Made by a program: the position numbers and the translations under genes. This document shows, piece by piece, positions 36,281 through 50,140 of a stretch of 64,000 nucleotides of DNA; the first letter of the stretch is position 1, and every line of letters begins with the position of its first letter. The notes under the pieces were generated by a model. It did not search any database and was not told the origin of the DNA. It was given only the letters and a program-made list of their open reading frames with translations. Origin of the DNA: Crossaster papposus (taxonomy: Eukaryota > Echinodermata > Asteroidea > Velatida > Solasteridae); assembly GCA_037893245.1 (NCBI GenBank), contig JBAIAA010001115.1:186001-250000 (forward strand). The letters are read 5' to 3'.

Positions 36281-37600
36281 ATCTCACATATAAGTCGAGA
36301 AAATTATCCTCATTCGCAGCCATGTTTACTTCTGTTTATGTATGTACACGTGTATTACGGCATAGGCCTATGCCGCCAGTGACCTTACGCATGAGTCTCA
36401 AAGTTGTGGTCTCTTCCGGTGTGTATTTTAGCGATATGTTAGCTCAGATGTGGAGCTGGTGAGTGTCTCTTCATTCTTCCACAAAGTTGAGGTTCGCAGC
36501 TCAGATATAAGTCGAGAAAATTGTCCTCATTCGCAGCCATGTTTTCTTCTATGTATGTACATGTATGTACACGTGTATTGCTGCATAGGCCTATGCCGCC
36601 AGTGACCTGACGCATCAGTCTCAACGTTTGGGTCTCTTTCGGTGAGTATTTTGGCGATATGTTAGCTCAGATGTGGAGCTGGTGAGTGTCTCTTCATTCT
36701 CCAACAAAGTTGAGGTTCGCAGCTCAGATATAAGTCGAGAAAATTATCCTCATTCGCAGCCATGTTTTCTTCTATGTATGTACATGTATGTACACGTGTA
36801 TTGCTGCATAGGCCTATGCCGCCAGTGACCTGACGCATGAGTCTCAACGTTTGGGTCCCTTCCGGTGAGAATTTTGCTGATATGTTAGTTCAGATGTGGA
36901 GCTGGTGAGGGTCTCATCATCCTCCAACAAAGTTGAGGTTCGCATCTCACATATAAGTCGAGAAAATTATCCTCCTTCACAGCAATGTTTACTTCTGTTT
37001 ATGTATGCACACGTGTATTGCTGCATAGGCCTATGCCGCCAGTGACCTGACGCATCAGTCTCAACGTTTGGGTCTCTTTCGGTGAGTATTTTGGCGATAT
37101 GTTAGCTCAGATGTGGAGCTGGTGAGTGTCTCTTCATTCTCCAACAAAGTTGAGGTTCGCAGCTCAGATATAAGTCGAGAAAATTGTCCTCATTTGCAGC
37201 CATGTTTACTTTTGTTTATGTATGTACACGTGTATTGCTGCATAGGCCTATGCCGCCAGTGACCTGACGCGTGAGTCTCAAAGTTTGGGTTTCTTCCGGT
37301 AAGAATATTGGTGATATTTTAGCTCAGATGTGGAGCTGGTGAGTGTCTCATCATCCTCCAACAAAGTTGAGGTTCGCATCTCACATATAAGTCGAGAAAA
37401 TTGACCTCATTCGCAGCCATGTTTTCTTCTATGTATGTACATGTATGTACAGGTGTATTACGGCATAGGCCTATGCCGCCAGTGACCTTACGCATGAGTC
37501 TCAAAGTTGTGGTCTCTTCCGGTGTGTATTTTAGCGATATGTTAGCTCAGATGTGGAGCTGGTGAGTGTCTCTTCATTCTCCAACAAAGTTGAGGTTCGC
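36281..37600. repeat. Duplicated block (offset 4371 bp), copy 1
   Basis: T2-like 36281, two adjacent L monomers at 36498 and 36721, G6-like 36944, G2 37161, L at 37378. The same order lies at 40652, 40869, 41092, 41315, 41532 and 41749. Two L monomers side by side are uncommon (also 17483/17706 and 31254/31477). The first L here has cttccacaaag near 36477, a private change. Confidence 0.8.
37378..37600. repeat. Chimeric monomer L2/T4, one monomer deleted in register
   Basis: The L2 left half runs to base 37440. T4 marks (tacaggtg, ttacgg, gaccttacgcatg) start at 37452. The switch therefore lies in the 11 bases 37441-37451 (atgtatgtaca). The intact arrangement L2 then T4 is at 41749-42188, so this copy lost exactly 217 bp, one monomer, with the reading register of the array kept. 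Confidence 0.85.
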
Positions 37601-40600
37601 AGCTCAGATATAAGTCGAGAAAATTGTCCTCATTCGCAGCCATGTTTACTTTTGTTTACGTATGCACACGTGTATTGCTGCATAGGCCTATGCCGCCAGT
37701 GACCTGACACATGAGTCTCAAAGTTTGGGTCTCTTCCGGTGAGTATTTTGGCGATATGTTAGCTCAGATGTGGAGCTGGTGAGTGTCTCTTCATTCTCCA
37801 ACAAAGTTGAGGTTCGCAGCTCAGATATAAGTCGAGAAAATTATCCTCATTCGCAGCCATGTTTACTTCTGTTTATGTATGTACACGTGTATTACGGCAT
37901 AGGCCTATGCCGCCAGTGACCTGACGTATGAGTCTCAACGTTTGGGTCCCTTCCGGTGAGAATTGTTGCGATATGTTAGCTCAGATGTGGAGCTGGTGAG
38001 TGTCTCATCATCCTCCAACAAAGTTGAGGTTCGCAACTCAGATATAAGTCGAGAAAATTATCCTCATTCGCAGCCATGTTTACTTCTGTTTATGTATGTA
38101 CACGTGTATTGCTGCATAGGCCTATGCCGCCAGTGACCTGACGCGTGAGTCTCAAAGTTTGGGTTTCTTCCGGTAAGATTTGTTGTTGATATTTTAGCTC
38201 AGATGTGGAGCAGGTGAGTGTCTCATCATCCTCCAACAAAGTTGAGGTTCGCAACCCAGATATAAGTCGAGAAAATTATCCTCATTCGCAGCCATGTTTA
38301 CTTCTGTTTATGTATGTACACGTGTATTACGGCATAGGCCTATGCCGCCAGTGACCTTACGCTTGAGTCTCAAAGTTGTGGTCTCTTCCGGTGAGTATTT
38401 TGGCGATATGTTAGCTCAGATGTGGAGCTGGTGAGTGTCTCATCATCCTCCAACAAAGTTGAGGTTCGCAGCTCAGATATAAGTCGAGAAAATTATCCTC
38501 ATTCGCAGCCATGTTTACTTCTGTTTATGTATGTACACGTGTATTACGGCATAGGCCTATGCCGCCAGTGACCTTACGCATGAGTCTCAAAGTTGTGGTC
38601 TCTTCCGGTGTGTATTTTAGCGATATGTTAGCTCAGATGTGGAGCTGGTGAGTGTCTCTTCATTCTCCAACAAAGTTGAGGTTCGCAGCTCAGATATAAG
38701 TCGAGAAAATTTTCCTCATTCGCAGCCATGTTTACTTTTGTTTATGTATGTACACGTGTATTACGGCATAGGCCTATGTCGCCAGTGACCTTACGGTTGA
38801 GTCTCAAAGTTGTGGTCTCTTCCGGTGAGTATTTTGGCGATATGTTAGCTCAGATGTGGAGCTGGTGAGAGTCTCTTCATTCTCCAACAAAGTTGAGGTT
38901 CGCAGCTCAGATATAAGTCGAGAAAATTGTCCTCATTTGCAGCCATGTTTACTTTTGTTTATGTATGTACACGTGTATTGCTGCATAGGCCTATGCCGCC
39001 AGTGACCTGACGCGTGAGTCTCAAAGTTTGGGTTTCTTCCGGTAAGAATATTGGTGATATTTTAGCTCAGATGTGGAGCTGGTGAGTGTCTCATCATCCT
39101 CCAACAAAGTTGAGGTTCGCATCTCACATATAAGTCGAGAAAATTGACCTCATTCGCAGCCATGTTTTCTTCTATGTATGTACATGTATGTACACGTGTA
39201 TTGCTGCATAGGCCTATGCCGCCAGTGACCTGACGCATGAGTGTCAACGTTTGGGTCCCTTCCGGTGAGAATTTTGGCGATATGTTAGCTCAGATGTGGA
39301 GCTGGTGAGTGTCTCATCATCCTCCAACAAAGTTGAGGTTCGCAGCTCAGATATAAGTCGAGAAAATTATCCTCATTCGCAGCCATGTTTACTTCTGTTT
39401 ATGTATGTACAGGTGTATTACGGCATAGGCCTATGCCGCCAGTGACCTTACGCATGAGTCTCAAAGTTGTGGTCTCTTCCGGTATGTATTTTAGCGATAT
39501 GTTAGCTCAGATGTGGAGCTGGTGAGTGTCTCTTCATTCTCCAACAAAGTTGAGGTTCGCAGCTCAGATATAAGTCGAGAAAATTATCCTCATTCGCAGC
39601 CATGTTTACTTCTGTTTATGTATGTACACGTGTATTACGGCATAGGCCTATGCCGCCAGTGACCTGACGTATGAGTCACAACGTTTGGGTCCCTTCCGGT
39701 GAGAATTGTTGCGATATGTTAGCTCAGATGTGGAGCTGGTGAGTGTCTCATCATCCTCCAACAAAGTTGAGGTTCGCAACTCAGATATAAGTCGAGAAAA
39801 TTATCCTCATTCGCAGCCATGTTTACTTCTGTTTATGTATGTACACGTGTATTGCTGCATAGGCCTATGCCGCCAGTGACCTGACGCGTGAGTCTCAAAG
39901 TTTGGGTTTCGTCCGGTAAGATTTTTTTTGATATTTTAGCTCAGATGTGGAGTAGGTGAGTGTCTCATCATCCTCCAACAAAGTTGAGGTTCGCAACTCA
40001 GATATAAGTCGAGAAAATTATCCTCATTCGCAGCCATGTTTACTTCTGTTTATGTATGTACACGTGTATTACGGCATAGGCCTATGCCGCCAGTGACCTT
40101 ACGCTTGAGTCTCAAAGTTGTGGTCTCTTCCGGTGAGTATTTTGGCAATATGTTAGCTCAGATGTGGAGCTGGTGAGTGTCTCTTCATTCTCCAACAAAG
40201 TTGAGGTTCGCAGCTCAGATATAAGTCGAGAAAATTGTCCTCATTCGCAGCCATGTTTACTTTTGTTTATGTATGTACACGTGTATTGCTGCATAGGCCT
40301 ATGCCGCCAGTGACCTGACGCGTGAGTCTCAAAGTTTGGGTTTCTTCCGGTAAGATTTTGTTTGATATTTTAGCTCAGATGTGGAGCAGGTGAGTGTCTC
40401 ATCATCCTCCAACAAAGTTGAGGTTCGCATCTCACATATAAGTCGATAAAATTGACCTCATTCGCAGTCATGTTTTCTTCTATGTATGTACATGTATGTA
40501 CACGTGTATTGCTGCATAGGCCTATGCCGCCAGTGACCTGACGCATGAGTCTCAACGTTTGGGTCCCTTCCGGTGAGAATTTTGGCGATATGTTAGCTCA

Positions 40601-40651
40601 GATGTGGAGCTGGTGAGTGTCTCATCATCCTCCAACAAAGTTGAGGTTCGC

Positions 40652-41971
40652 AGCTCAGATATAAGTCGAGAAAATTATCCTCATTCGCAGCCATGTTTAC
40701 TTCTGTTTATGTATGTACACGTGTATTACGGCATAGGCCTATGCCGCCAGTGACCTTACGCATGAGTCTCAAAGTTGTGGTCTCTTCCGGTGTGTATTTT
40801 AGCGATATGTTAGCTCAGATGTGGAGCTGGTGAGTGTCTCTTCATTCTCCAACAAAGTTGAGGTTCGCAGCTCAGATATAAGTCGAGAAAATTGTCCTCA
40901 TTCGCAGCCATGTTTTCTTCTATGTATGTACATGTATGTACACGTGTATTGCTGCATAGGCCTATGCCGCCAGTGACCTGACGCATCAGTCTCAACGTTT
41001 GGGTCTCTTTCGGTGAGTATTTTGGCGATATGTTAGCTCAGATGTGGAGCTGGTGAGTGTCTCTTCATTCTCCAACAAAGTTGAGGTTCGCAGCTCAGAT
41101 ATAAGTCGAGAAAATTATCCTCATTCTCAGCCATGTTTTCTTCTATGTATGTACATGTATGTACACGTGTATTGCTGCATAGGCCTATGCCGCCAGTGAC
41201 CTGACGCATGAGTCTCAACGTTTGGGTCCCTTCCGGTGAGAATTTTGCTGATATGTTAGTTCAGATGTGGAGCTGGTGAGGGTCTCATCATCCTCCAACA
41301 AAGTTGAGGTTCGCATCTCACATATAAGTCGAGAAAATTATCCTCCTTCACAGCAATGTTTACTTCTGTTTATGTATGCACACGTGTATTGCTGCATAGG
41401 CCTATGCCGCCAGTGACCTGACACATGAGTCTCAAAGTTTGGGTCCCTTCTGGTGAGTATTTTGGCGATATGTTAGTTCAGATGTGGAGCTGGTGAGTGT
41501 CTCTTCATTCTCCAACAAAGTTGAGGTTCGCAGCTCAGATATAAGTCGAGAAAATTGTCCTCATTTGCAGCCATGTTTACTTTTGTTTATGTATGTACAC
41601 GTGTATTGCTGCACAGGCCTATGCCGCCAGTGACCTGACGCGTGAGTCTCAAAGTTTGGGTTTCTTCCGGTAAGAATATTGGTGATATTTTAGCTCAGAT
41701 GTGGAGCTGGTGAGTGTCTCATCATCCTCCAACAAAGTTGAGGTTCGCATCTCACATATAAGTCGAGAAAATTGACCTCATTCGCAGCCATGTTTTCTTC
41801 TATGTATGTACATGTATGTACACGTGTATTGCTGCATAGGCCTATGCCGCCAGTGACCTGACGCATGAGTCTCAACGTTTGGGTCCCTTCCGGTGAGAAT
41901 TTTGGCGATATGTTAGCTCAGATGTGGAGCTGGTGAGTGTCTCATCATCCTCCAACAAAGTTGAGGTTCGC
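40652..41971. repeat. Duplicated block (offset 4371 bp), copy 2
   Basis: Partner of 36281-37600 with an intact L2 at 41749-41971 followed by T4 at 41972. Its second L monomer has a private cattctcagcc, and its G2 copy has gctgcacagg near 41610. Confidence 0.8.
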
Positions 41972-43490
41972 AGCTCAGATATAAGTCGAGAAAATTATCC
42001 TCATTCGCAGCCATGTTTACTTCTGTTTATGTATGTACAGGTGTATTACGGCATAGGCCTATGCCGCCAGTGACCTTACGCATGAGTCTCAAAGTTGTGG
42101 TCTCTTCCGGTGTGTATTTTAGCGAAATGTTAGCTCAGATGTGGAGCTGGTGAGTGTCTCTTCATTCTCCAACAAAGTTGAGGTTCGCAGCTCAGATATA
42201 AGTCGAGAAAATTGTCCTCATTCGCAGCCATGTTTACTTTTGTTTACGTATGCACACGTGTATTGCTGCATAGGCCTATGCCGCCAGTGACCTGACACAT
42301 GAGTCTCAAAGTTTGGGTCTCTTCCGGTGAGTATTTTGGCGATATGTTAGCTCAGATGTGGAGCTGGTGAGTGTCTCTTCATTCTCCAACAAAGTTGAGG
42401 TTCGCAGCTCAGATATAAGTCGAGAAAATTATCCTCATTCGCAGCCATGTTTACTTCTGTTTATGTATGTACATGTGTATTACGGCATAGGCCTATGCCG
42501 CCAGTGACCTGACGTATGAGTCTCAACGTTTGGGTCCCTTCCGGTGAGAATTGTTGCGATATGTTAGCTCAGATGTGGAGCTGGTGAGTGTCTCATCATC
42601 CTCCAACAAAGTTGAGGTTCGCAACTCAGATATAAGTCGAGAAAATTATCCTCATTCGCAGCCATGTTTACTTCTGTTTATGTATGTACACGTGTATTGC
42701 TGCATAGGCCTATGCCGCCAGTGACCTGACGCGTGAGTCTCAAAGTTTGGGTTTCTTCCGGTAAGATTTTTTTTGATATTTTAGCTCAGATGTGGAGCAG
42801 GTGAGTGTCTCATCATCCTCCAACAAAGTTGAGGTTCGCAACCCAGATATAAGTCGAGAAAATTATCCTCATTCGCAGCCATGTTTACTTCTGTTTATGT
42901 ATGTACACGTGTATTACGGCATAGACCTATGCCGCCAGTGACCTTACGCTTGAGTCTCAAAGTTGTGGTCTCTTCCGGTGAGTATTTTGGCAATATGTTA
43001 GCTCAGATGTGGAGCTGGTGAGTGTCTCTTCATTCTCCAACAAAGTTGAGGTTCGCAGCTCAGATATAAGTCGAGAAAATTGTCCTCATTCGCAGCCATG
43101 TTTACTTTTGTTTATGTATGTACACGTGTATTGCTGCATAGGCCTATGCCGCCAGTGACCTGACGCGTGAGTCTCAAAGTTTGGGTTTCTTCCGGTAAGA
43201 TTTTGTTTGATATTTTAGCTCAGATGTGGAGCAGGTGAGTGTCTCATCATCCTCCAACAAAGTTGAGGTTTGCATCTCACATATAAGTCGATAAAATTGA
43301 CCTCATTCGCAGCCATGTTTACTTTTGTTTATGTATGTACACGTGTATTACGGCATAGGCGTATGCCGCCAGTGACCTTACGCTTGAGTCTCAAAGTTGT
43401 GGTCTCTTTCGGTGTGTATTTTAGCGATATGTTAGCTCAGATGTGGAGCTGGCGAGTGTCTCTTCATTCTCCAACAAAGTTGAGGTTCGC

Positions 43491-43606
43491 AGCTCAAATA
43501 TAAGTCTCAACGTTTGGGTCCCTTCCGGTGAGAATTTTGCCAATATGTTAGCTCAGATGTGGAGCTGGTGAGTGTCTCATCATCCTCCAACAAAGTTGAG
43601 GTTCGC
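43491..43606. repeat. Truncated 116-bp monomer, copy 1
   Basis: A 101-bp internal deletion joins ataagtc (unit position 16) directly to tcaacgtttggg. The four bases agtc are present at both ends of the deleted segment, a microhomology. The central palindrome and E-box dyad are lost. This copy reads agctcaaata and gaattttgcc, unlike the other four. Confidence 0.92.
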
Positions 43607-44040
43607 AGCTCAGATATAAGTCGAGAAAATTATCCTCATTCGCAGCCATGTTTACTTCTGTTTATGTATGTACACGTGTATTACAGCATAGGCCTATGCC
43701 GCCAGTGACCTTACGCATGAGTCTCAAAGTTGTGGTCTCTTCCGGTGTGTATTTTAGCGATATGTTAGCTCAGATGTGGAGCTGGTGAGTGTCTCTTCAT
43801 TCTCCAACAAAGTTGAGGTTCGCAGATCAGATATAAGTCGAGAAAATTTTCCTCATTCGCAGCCATGTTTACTTCTGTTTATGTATGTACACGTGTATTA
43901 CGGCATAGGCCTATGTCGCCAGTGACCTTACGGTTGAGTCTCAAAGTTGTGGTCTCTTCCGGTGAGTATTTTGGCGATATGTTAGCTCAGATGTGGAGCT
44001 GGTGAGAGTCTCTTCATTCTCCAACAAAGTTGAGGTTCGC

Positions 44041-46540
44041 AGCTCAGATATAAGTCGAGAAAATTGTCCTCATTCGCAGCCATGTTTACTTTTGTTTATG
44101 TATGCACATGTGTATTGCTGCATAGGCCTATGCCGCCAGTGACCTGACACATGAGTCTCAAAGTTTGGGTCTCTTCCGGTGAGTATTTTGGCGATATGTT
44201 GGCTCAGATGTGGAGCTGGTGAGTGTCTCTTCATTCTCCAACAAAGTTGAGGTTCGCAGCTCAGATATAAGTCGAGAAAATTGTCCTCATTCGCAGCCAT
44301 GTTTTCTTCTATGTATGTACATGTATGTACACGTGTATTGCTGCATAGGCCTATGCCGCCAGTGACCTGACGCATGAGTCTCAACGTTTGGGTCCCTTCC
44401 GCTAAGAATTTTGGCGATATGTTAGCTCAGATGTGGAGCTGGTGAGTGTCTCGTCATCCTCCAACAAAGTTGAGGTTCGCAGCTCAGATATAAGTCGAGA
44501 AAATTATCCTCATTCGCAGCCATGTTTACTTCTGTTTATGTATGTACAGGTGTATTACGGCATAGGCCTATGCCGCCAGTGACCTTACGCATGAGTCTCA
44601 AAGTTGTGGTCTCTTCCGGTGTGTATTTTAGCGATATGTTAGCTCAGATGTGGAGCTGGTGAGTGTCTCTTCATTCTCCAACAAAGTTGAGGTTCGCAGC
44701 TCAGATATAAGTCGAGAAAATTGTCCTCATTCGCAGCCATGTTTACTTTTGTTTACGTATGCACACGTGTATTGCTGCATAGGCCTATGCCGCCAGTGAC
44801 CTGACACATGAGTCTCAAAGTTTGGGTCTCTTCCGGTGAGTATTTTGGCGATATGTTAGCTCAGATGTAGAGCTGGTGAGTGTCTCTTCATTCTCCAACA
44901 AAGTTGAGGTTCGCAGCTCAGATATAAGTCGAGAAAATTATCCTCATTCGCAGCCATGTTTACTTCTGTTTATGTATGTACACGTGTATTACGGCATAGG
45001 CCTATGCCGCCAGTGACCTGACGTATGAGTCTCAACGTTTGGGTCCCTTCCGGTGAGAATTGTTGCGATATGTTAGCTCAGATGTGGAGCTGGTGAGTGT
45101 CTCATCATCCTCCAACAAAGTTGAGGTTCGCAACTCAGATATAAGTCGAGAAAATTATCCTCATTCGCAGCCATGTTTACTTCTGTTTATGTATGTACAC
45201 GTGTATTGCTGCATAGGCCTATGCCGCCAGTGACCTGACGCGTGAGTCTCAAAGTTTGGGTTTCTTCCGGTAAGATTTTTTTTGATATTTTAGCTCAGAT
45301 GTGGAGCAGGTGAGTGTCTCATCATCCTCCAACAAAGTTGAGGTTCGCAACCCAGATATAAGTCGAGAAAATTATCCTCATTCGCAGCCATGTTTACTTC
45401 TGTTTATGTATGTACACGTGTATTACGGCATAGGCCTATGCCGCCAGTGACCTTACGGTTGAGTCTCAAAGTTGTGGTCTCTTCCGGTGAGTATTTTGGC
45501 AATATGTTAGCTCAGATGTGGAGCTGGTGAGTGTCTCTTCATACTCCAACAAAGTTGAGGTTCGCAGCTCAGATATAAGTCGAGAAAATTGTCCTCATTC
45601 GCAGCCATGTTTACTTTTGTTTATGTATGCACATGTGTATTGCTGCATAGGCCTATGCCGCCAGTGACCTGACACATGAGTCTCAAAGTTTGGGTCTCTT
45701 CCGGTGAGTATTTTGGCGATATGTTGGCTCAGATGTGGAGCTGGTGAGTGTCTCTTCATTCTCCAACAAAGTTGAGGTTCGCAGCTCAGATATAAGTCGA
45801 GAAAATTGTCCTCATTCGCAGCCATGTTTTCTTCTATGTATGTACATGTATGTACACGTGTATTGCTGCATAGGCCTATGCCGCCAGTGACCTGACGCAT
45901 GAGTCTCAACGTTTGGGTCCCTTCCGCTGAGAATTTTGGCGATATGTTAGCTCAGATGTGGAGCTGGTGAGTGTCTCGTCATCCTCCAACAAAGTTGAGG
46001 TTCGCAGCTCAGATATAAGTCGAGAAAATTATCCTCATTCGCAGCCATGTTTACTTCTGTTTATGTATGTACAGGTGTATTACGGCATAGGCCTATGCCG
46101 CCAGTGACCTTACGCATGAGTCTCAAAGTTGTGGTCTCTTCCGGTGTGTATTTTAGCGATATGTTAGCTCAGATGTGGAGCTGGTGAGTGTCTCTTCATT
46201 CTCCAACAAAGTTGAGGTTCGCAGCTCAGATATAAGTCGAGAAAATTGTCCTCATTCGCAGCCATGTTTACTTTTGTTTACGTATGCACACGTGTATTGC
46301 TGCATAGGCCTATGCCGCCAGTGACCTGACACATGAGTCTCAAAGTTTGGGTCTCTTCCGGTGAGTATTTTGGCGATATGTTAGCTCAGATGTAGAGCTG
46401 GTGAGTGTCTCTTCATTCTCCAACAAAGTTGAGGTTCGCAGCTCAGATATAAGTCGAGAAAATTATCCTCATTCGCAGCCATGTTTACTTCTGTTTATGT
46501 ATGTACACGTGTATTACGGCATAGGCCTATGCCGCCAGTG
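44041..46540. repeat. 1525-bp seven-monomer tandem duplication
   Basis: Unit one, 44041-45565, is G1-like (ttggctcag), L, T4, G3, TG, G4-like, T5-like. Unit two starts at 45566 and follows the same order until about 46540. Both G3 copies share a private gatgtagagct. Confidence 0.82.
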
Positions 46541-49500
46541 ACCTTACGCTTGAGTCTCAAAGTTGTGGTCTCTTCCGGTGAGTATTTTGGCAATATGTTA
46601 GCTCAGATGTGGAGCTGGTGAGTGTCTCTTCATACTCCAACAAAGTTGAGGTTCGCAGCTCAAATATAAGTCGAGAAAATTGTCCTCATTCGCAGCCATG
46701 TTTACTTTTGTTTATGTATGTACACGTGTATTGCTGCATAGGCCTATGCCGCCAGTGACCTGACGCGTGAGTCTCAAAGTTTGGGTTTCTTCCGGTAAGA
46801 TTTTGTTTGATATTTTAGCTCAGATGTGGAGCAGGTGAGTGTCTCATCATCCTCCAACAAAGTTGAGGTTCGCATCTCACATATAAGTCGATAAAATTGA
46901 CCTCATTCGCAGCCATGTTTACTTTTGTTTATGTATGCACACGTGTATTGCTGCATAGGCCTATGCCGCCAGTGACCTGACACATGAGTCTCAAAGTTTG
47001 GGTCTCTTCCGGTGAGTATTTTGGCGATATGTTGGCTCAGATGTGGAGCTGGTGAGTGTCTCTTCATTCTCCAACAAAGTTGAGGTTCGCAGCTCAGATA
47101 TAAGTCGAGAAAATTGTCCTCATTCGCAGCCATGTTTTCTTCTATGTATGTACATGTATGTACACGTGTATTGCTGCATAGGCCTATGCCGCCAGTGACC
47201 TGACGCATCAGTCTCAACGTTTGGGTCTCTTTCGGTGAGTATTTTGGCGATATGTTAGCTCAGATGTGGAGCTGGTGAGTGTCTCTTCATTCTCCAACAA
47301 AGTTGAGGTTCGCAGCTCAGATATAAGTCGAGAAAATTGTCCTCATTCGCAGCCATGTTTACTTTTGTTTATGTATGCATACGTGTATTGCTGCATAGGC
47401 CTATGCCGCCATTGACCTGACACATGAGTCTCAAAGTTTGGGTCTCTTCCGGTGAGAATTTTGGCGATATGTTAGCTCAGATGTGGAGCTGGTGAGTGTC
47501 TCATCATCCTCCAACAAAGTTGAGGTTCGCAGCTCAGATATAAGTCGAGAAAATTGTCCTCATTCGCAGCCATGTTTACTTTTGTTTATGTATGTACACG
47601 TGTATTACGGCATAGGCGTATGCCGCCAGTGACCTTACGCTTGAGTCTCAAAGTTGTGGTCTCTTTCGGTGTGTATTTTAGCGATATGTTAGCTCAGATG
47701 TGGAGCTGGCGAGTGTCTCTTCATTCTCCAACAAAGTTGAGGTTCGCAGCTCAGATATAAGTCGAGAAAATTATCCTCATTCGCAGCCATGTTTACTTCT
47801 GTTTATGTATGTACACGTGTATTACGGCATAGGCCTATGCCGCCAGTGACCTGACGTATGAGTCTCAACGTTTGGGTCCCTTCCGGTGAGAATTGTTGCG
47901 ATATGTTAGCTCAGATGTGGAGCTGGTGAGTGTCTCATCATCCTCCAACAAAGTTGAGGTTCGCAACTCAGATATAAGTCGAGAAAATTATCCTCATTCG
48001 CAGCCATGTTTACTTCTGTTTATGTATGTACACGTGTATTGCTGCATAGGCCTATGCCGCCAGTGACCTGACGCGTGAGTCTCAAAGTTTGGGTTTCTTC
48101 CGGTAAGATTTTTTTGGATATTTTAGCTCAGATGTGGAGCAGGTGAGTGTCTCATCATCCTCCAACAAAGTTGAGGTTCGCAACCCAGATATAAGTCGAG
48201 AAAATTATCCTCATTCGCAGCCATGTTTACTTCTGTTTATGTATGTACACGTGTATTACGGCATAGGCCTATGCCGCCAGTGACCTTACGCTTGAGTCTC
48301 AAAGTTGTGGTCTCTTCCGGTGAGTATTTTGGCAATATGTTAGCTCAGATGTGGAGCTGGTGAGTGTCTCTTCATTCTCCAACAAAGTTGAGGTTCGCAG
48401 CTCAGATATAAGTCGAGAAAATTGTCCTCATTCGCAGCCATGTTTTCTTCTATGTATGTACATGTATGTACACGTGTATTGCTGCATAGGCCTATGCCGC
48501 CAGTGACCTGACGCATCAGTCTCAACGTTTGGGTCTCTTTCGGTGAGTATTTTGGCGATATGTTAGCTCAGATGTGGAGCTGGTGAGTGTCTCTTCATTC
48601 TCCAACAAAGTTGAGGTTCGCAGCTCAGATATAAGTCGAGAAAATTGTCCTCATTCGCAGCCATGTTTACTTTTGTTTATGTATGCATACGTGTATTGCT
48701 GCATAGGCCTATGCCGCCAGTGACCTGACACATGAGTCTCAAAGTTTGGGTCTCTTCCGGTGAGAATTTTGGCGATATGTTAGCTCAGATGTGGAGCTGG
48801 TGAGTGTCTCATCATCCTCCAACAAAGTTGAGGTTCGCAGCTCAGATATAAGTCGAGAAAATTGTCCTCATTTGCAGCCATGTTTACTTCTGTTTATGTA
48901 TGTACACGTGTATTACGGCATAGGCCTATGCCGCCAGTGACCTTACGCATGAGTCTCAAAGTTGTGGTCTCTTCCGGTGTGTATTTTAGCAATATGTTAG
49001 CTCAGATTTGGAGCTGGTGAGTGTCTCTTCATTCTCCAACAAAGTTGAGGTTCGCAGCTCAGATATAAGTCGAGAAAATTGTCCTCATTCGCAGCCATGT
49101 TTACTTTTGTTTATGTATGTACACGTGTATTACGGCATAGGCGTATGCCGCCAGTGACCTTACGCTTGAGTCTCAAAGTTGTGGTCTCTTTCGGTGTGTA
49201 TTTTAGCGATATGTTAGCTCAGATGTGGAGCTGGCGAGTGTCTCTTCATTCTCCAACAAAGTTGAGGTTCGCAGCTCAGATATAAGTCAAGAAAATTATC
49301 CTCATTCGCAGCCATGTTTACTTCTGTTTATGTATGTACACGTGTATTACGGCATAGGCCTATGCCGCCAGTGACCTGACGTATGAGTCTCAACGTTTGG
49401 GTCCCTTCCGGTGAGAATTGTTGCGATATGTTAGCTCAGATGTGGAGCTGGTGAGTGTCTCATCATCCTCCAACAAAGTTGAGGTTCGCAACTCAGATAT

Positions 49501-50140
49501 AAGTCGAGAAAATTATCCTCATTCGCAGCCATGTTTACTTCTGTTTATGTATGTACACGTGTATTGCTGCATAGGCCTATGCCGCCAGTGACCTGACGCG
49601 TGAGTCTCAAAGTTTGGGTTTCTTCCGGTGTGTATTTTAGCGATATGTTAGCTCAGATGTGGAGCTGGTGAGTGTCTCTTCATTCTCCAACAAAGTTGAG
49701 GTTCGCAGCTCAGATATAAGTCGAGAAAATTTTCCTCATTCGCAGCCATGTTTACTTCTGTTTATGTATGTACACGTGTATTACGGCATAGGCCTATGTC
49801 GCCAGTGACCTTACGGTTGAGTCTCAAAGTTGTGGTCTCTTCCGGTGAGTATTTTGGCGATATGTTAGCTCAGATGTGGAGCTGGTGAGAGTCTCTTCAT
49901 TCTCCAACAAAGTTGAGGTTCGCAGCTCAGATATAAGTCGAGAAAATTGTCCTCATTCGCAGCCATGTTTACTTTTGTTGATGTATGTACACGTGTATTG
50001 CTGCATAGGCCTATGCCGCCAGTGACCTGACGCGTGAGTCTCAAAGTTTGGGTTTCTTCCGGTAAGATTTTGTTTGATATTTTAGCTCAGATGTGGAGCA
50101 GGTGAGTGTCTCATCATCCTCCAACAAAGTTGAGGTTCGC

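Noticed and set aside
44070-44384. A 104-codon minus-strand reading frame repeated 13 times in domain II, and 61-codon versions in domain I
   Set aside because: It simply crosses one G-like and one L monomer. Frames open or close with any single change, the differences are not biased to silent positions, there is no recognisable domain, signal or promoter, and copies are alike because the DNA was recently duplicated.
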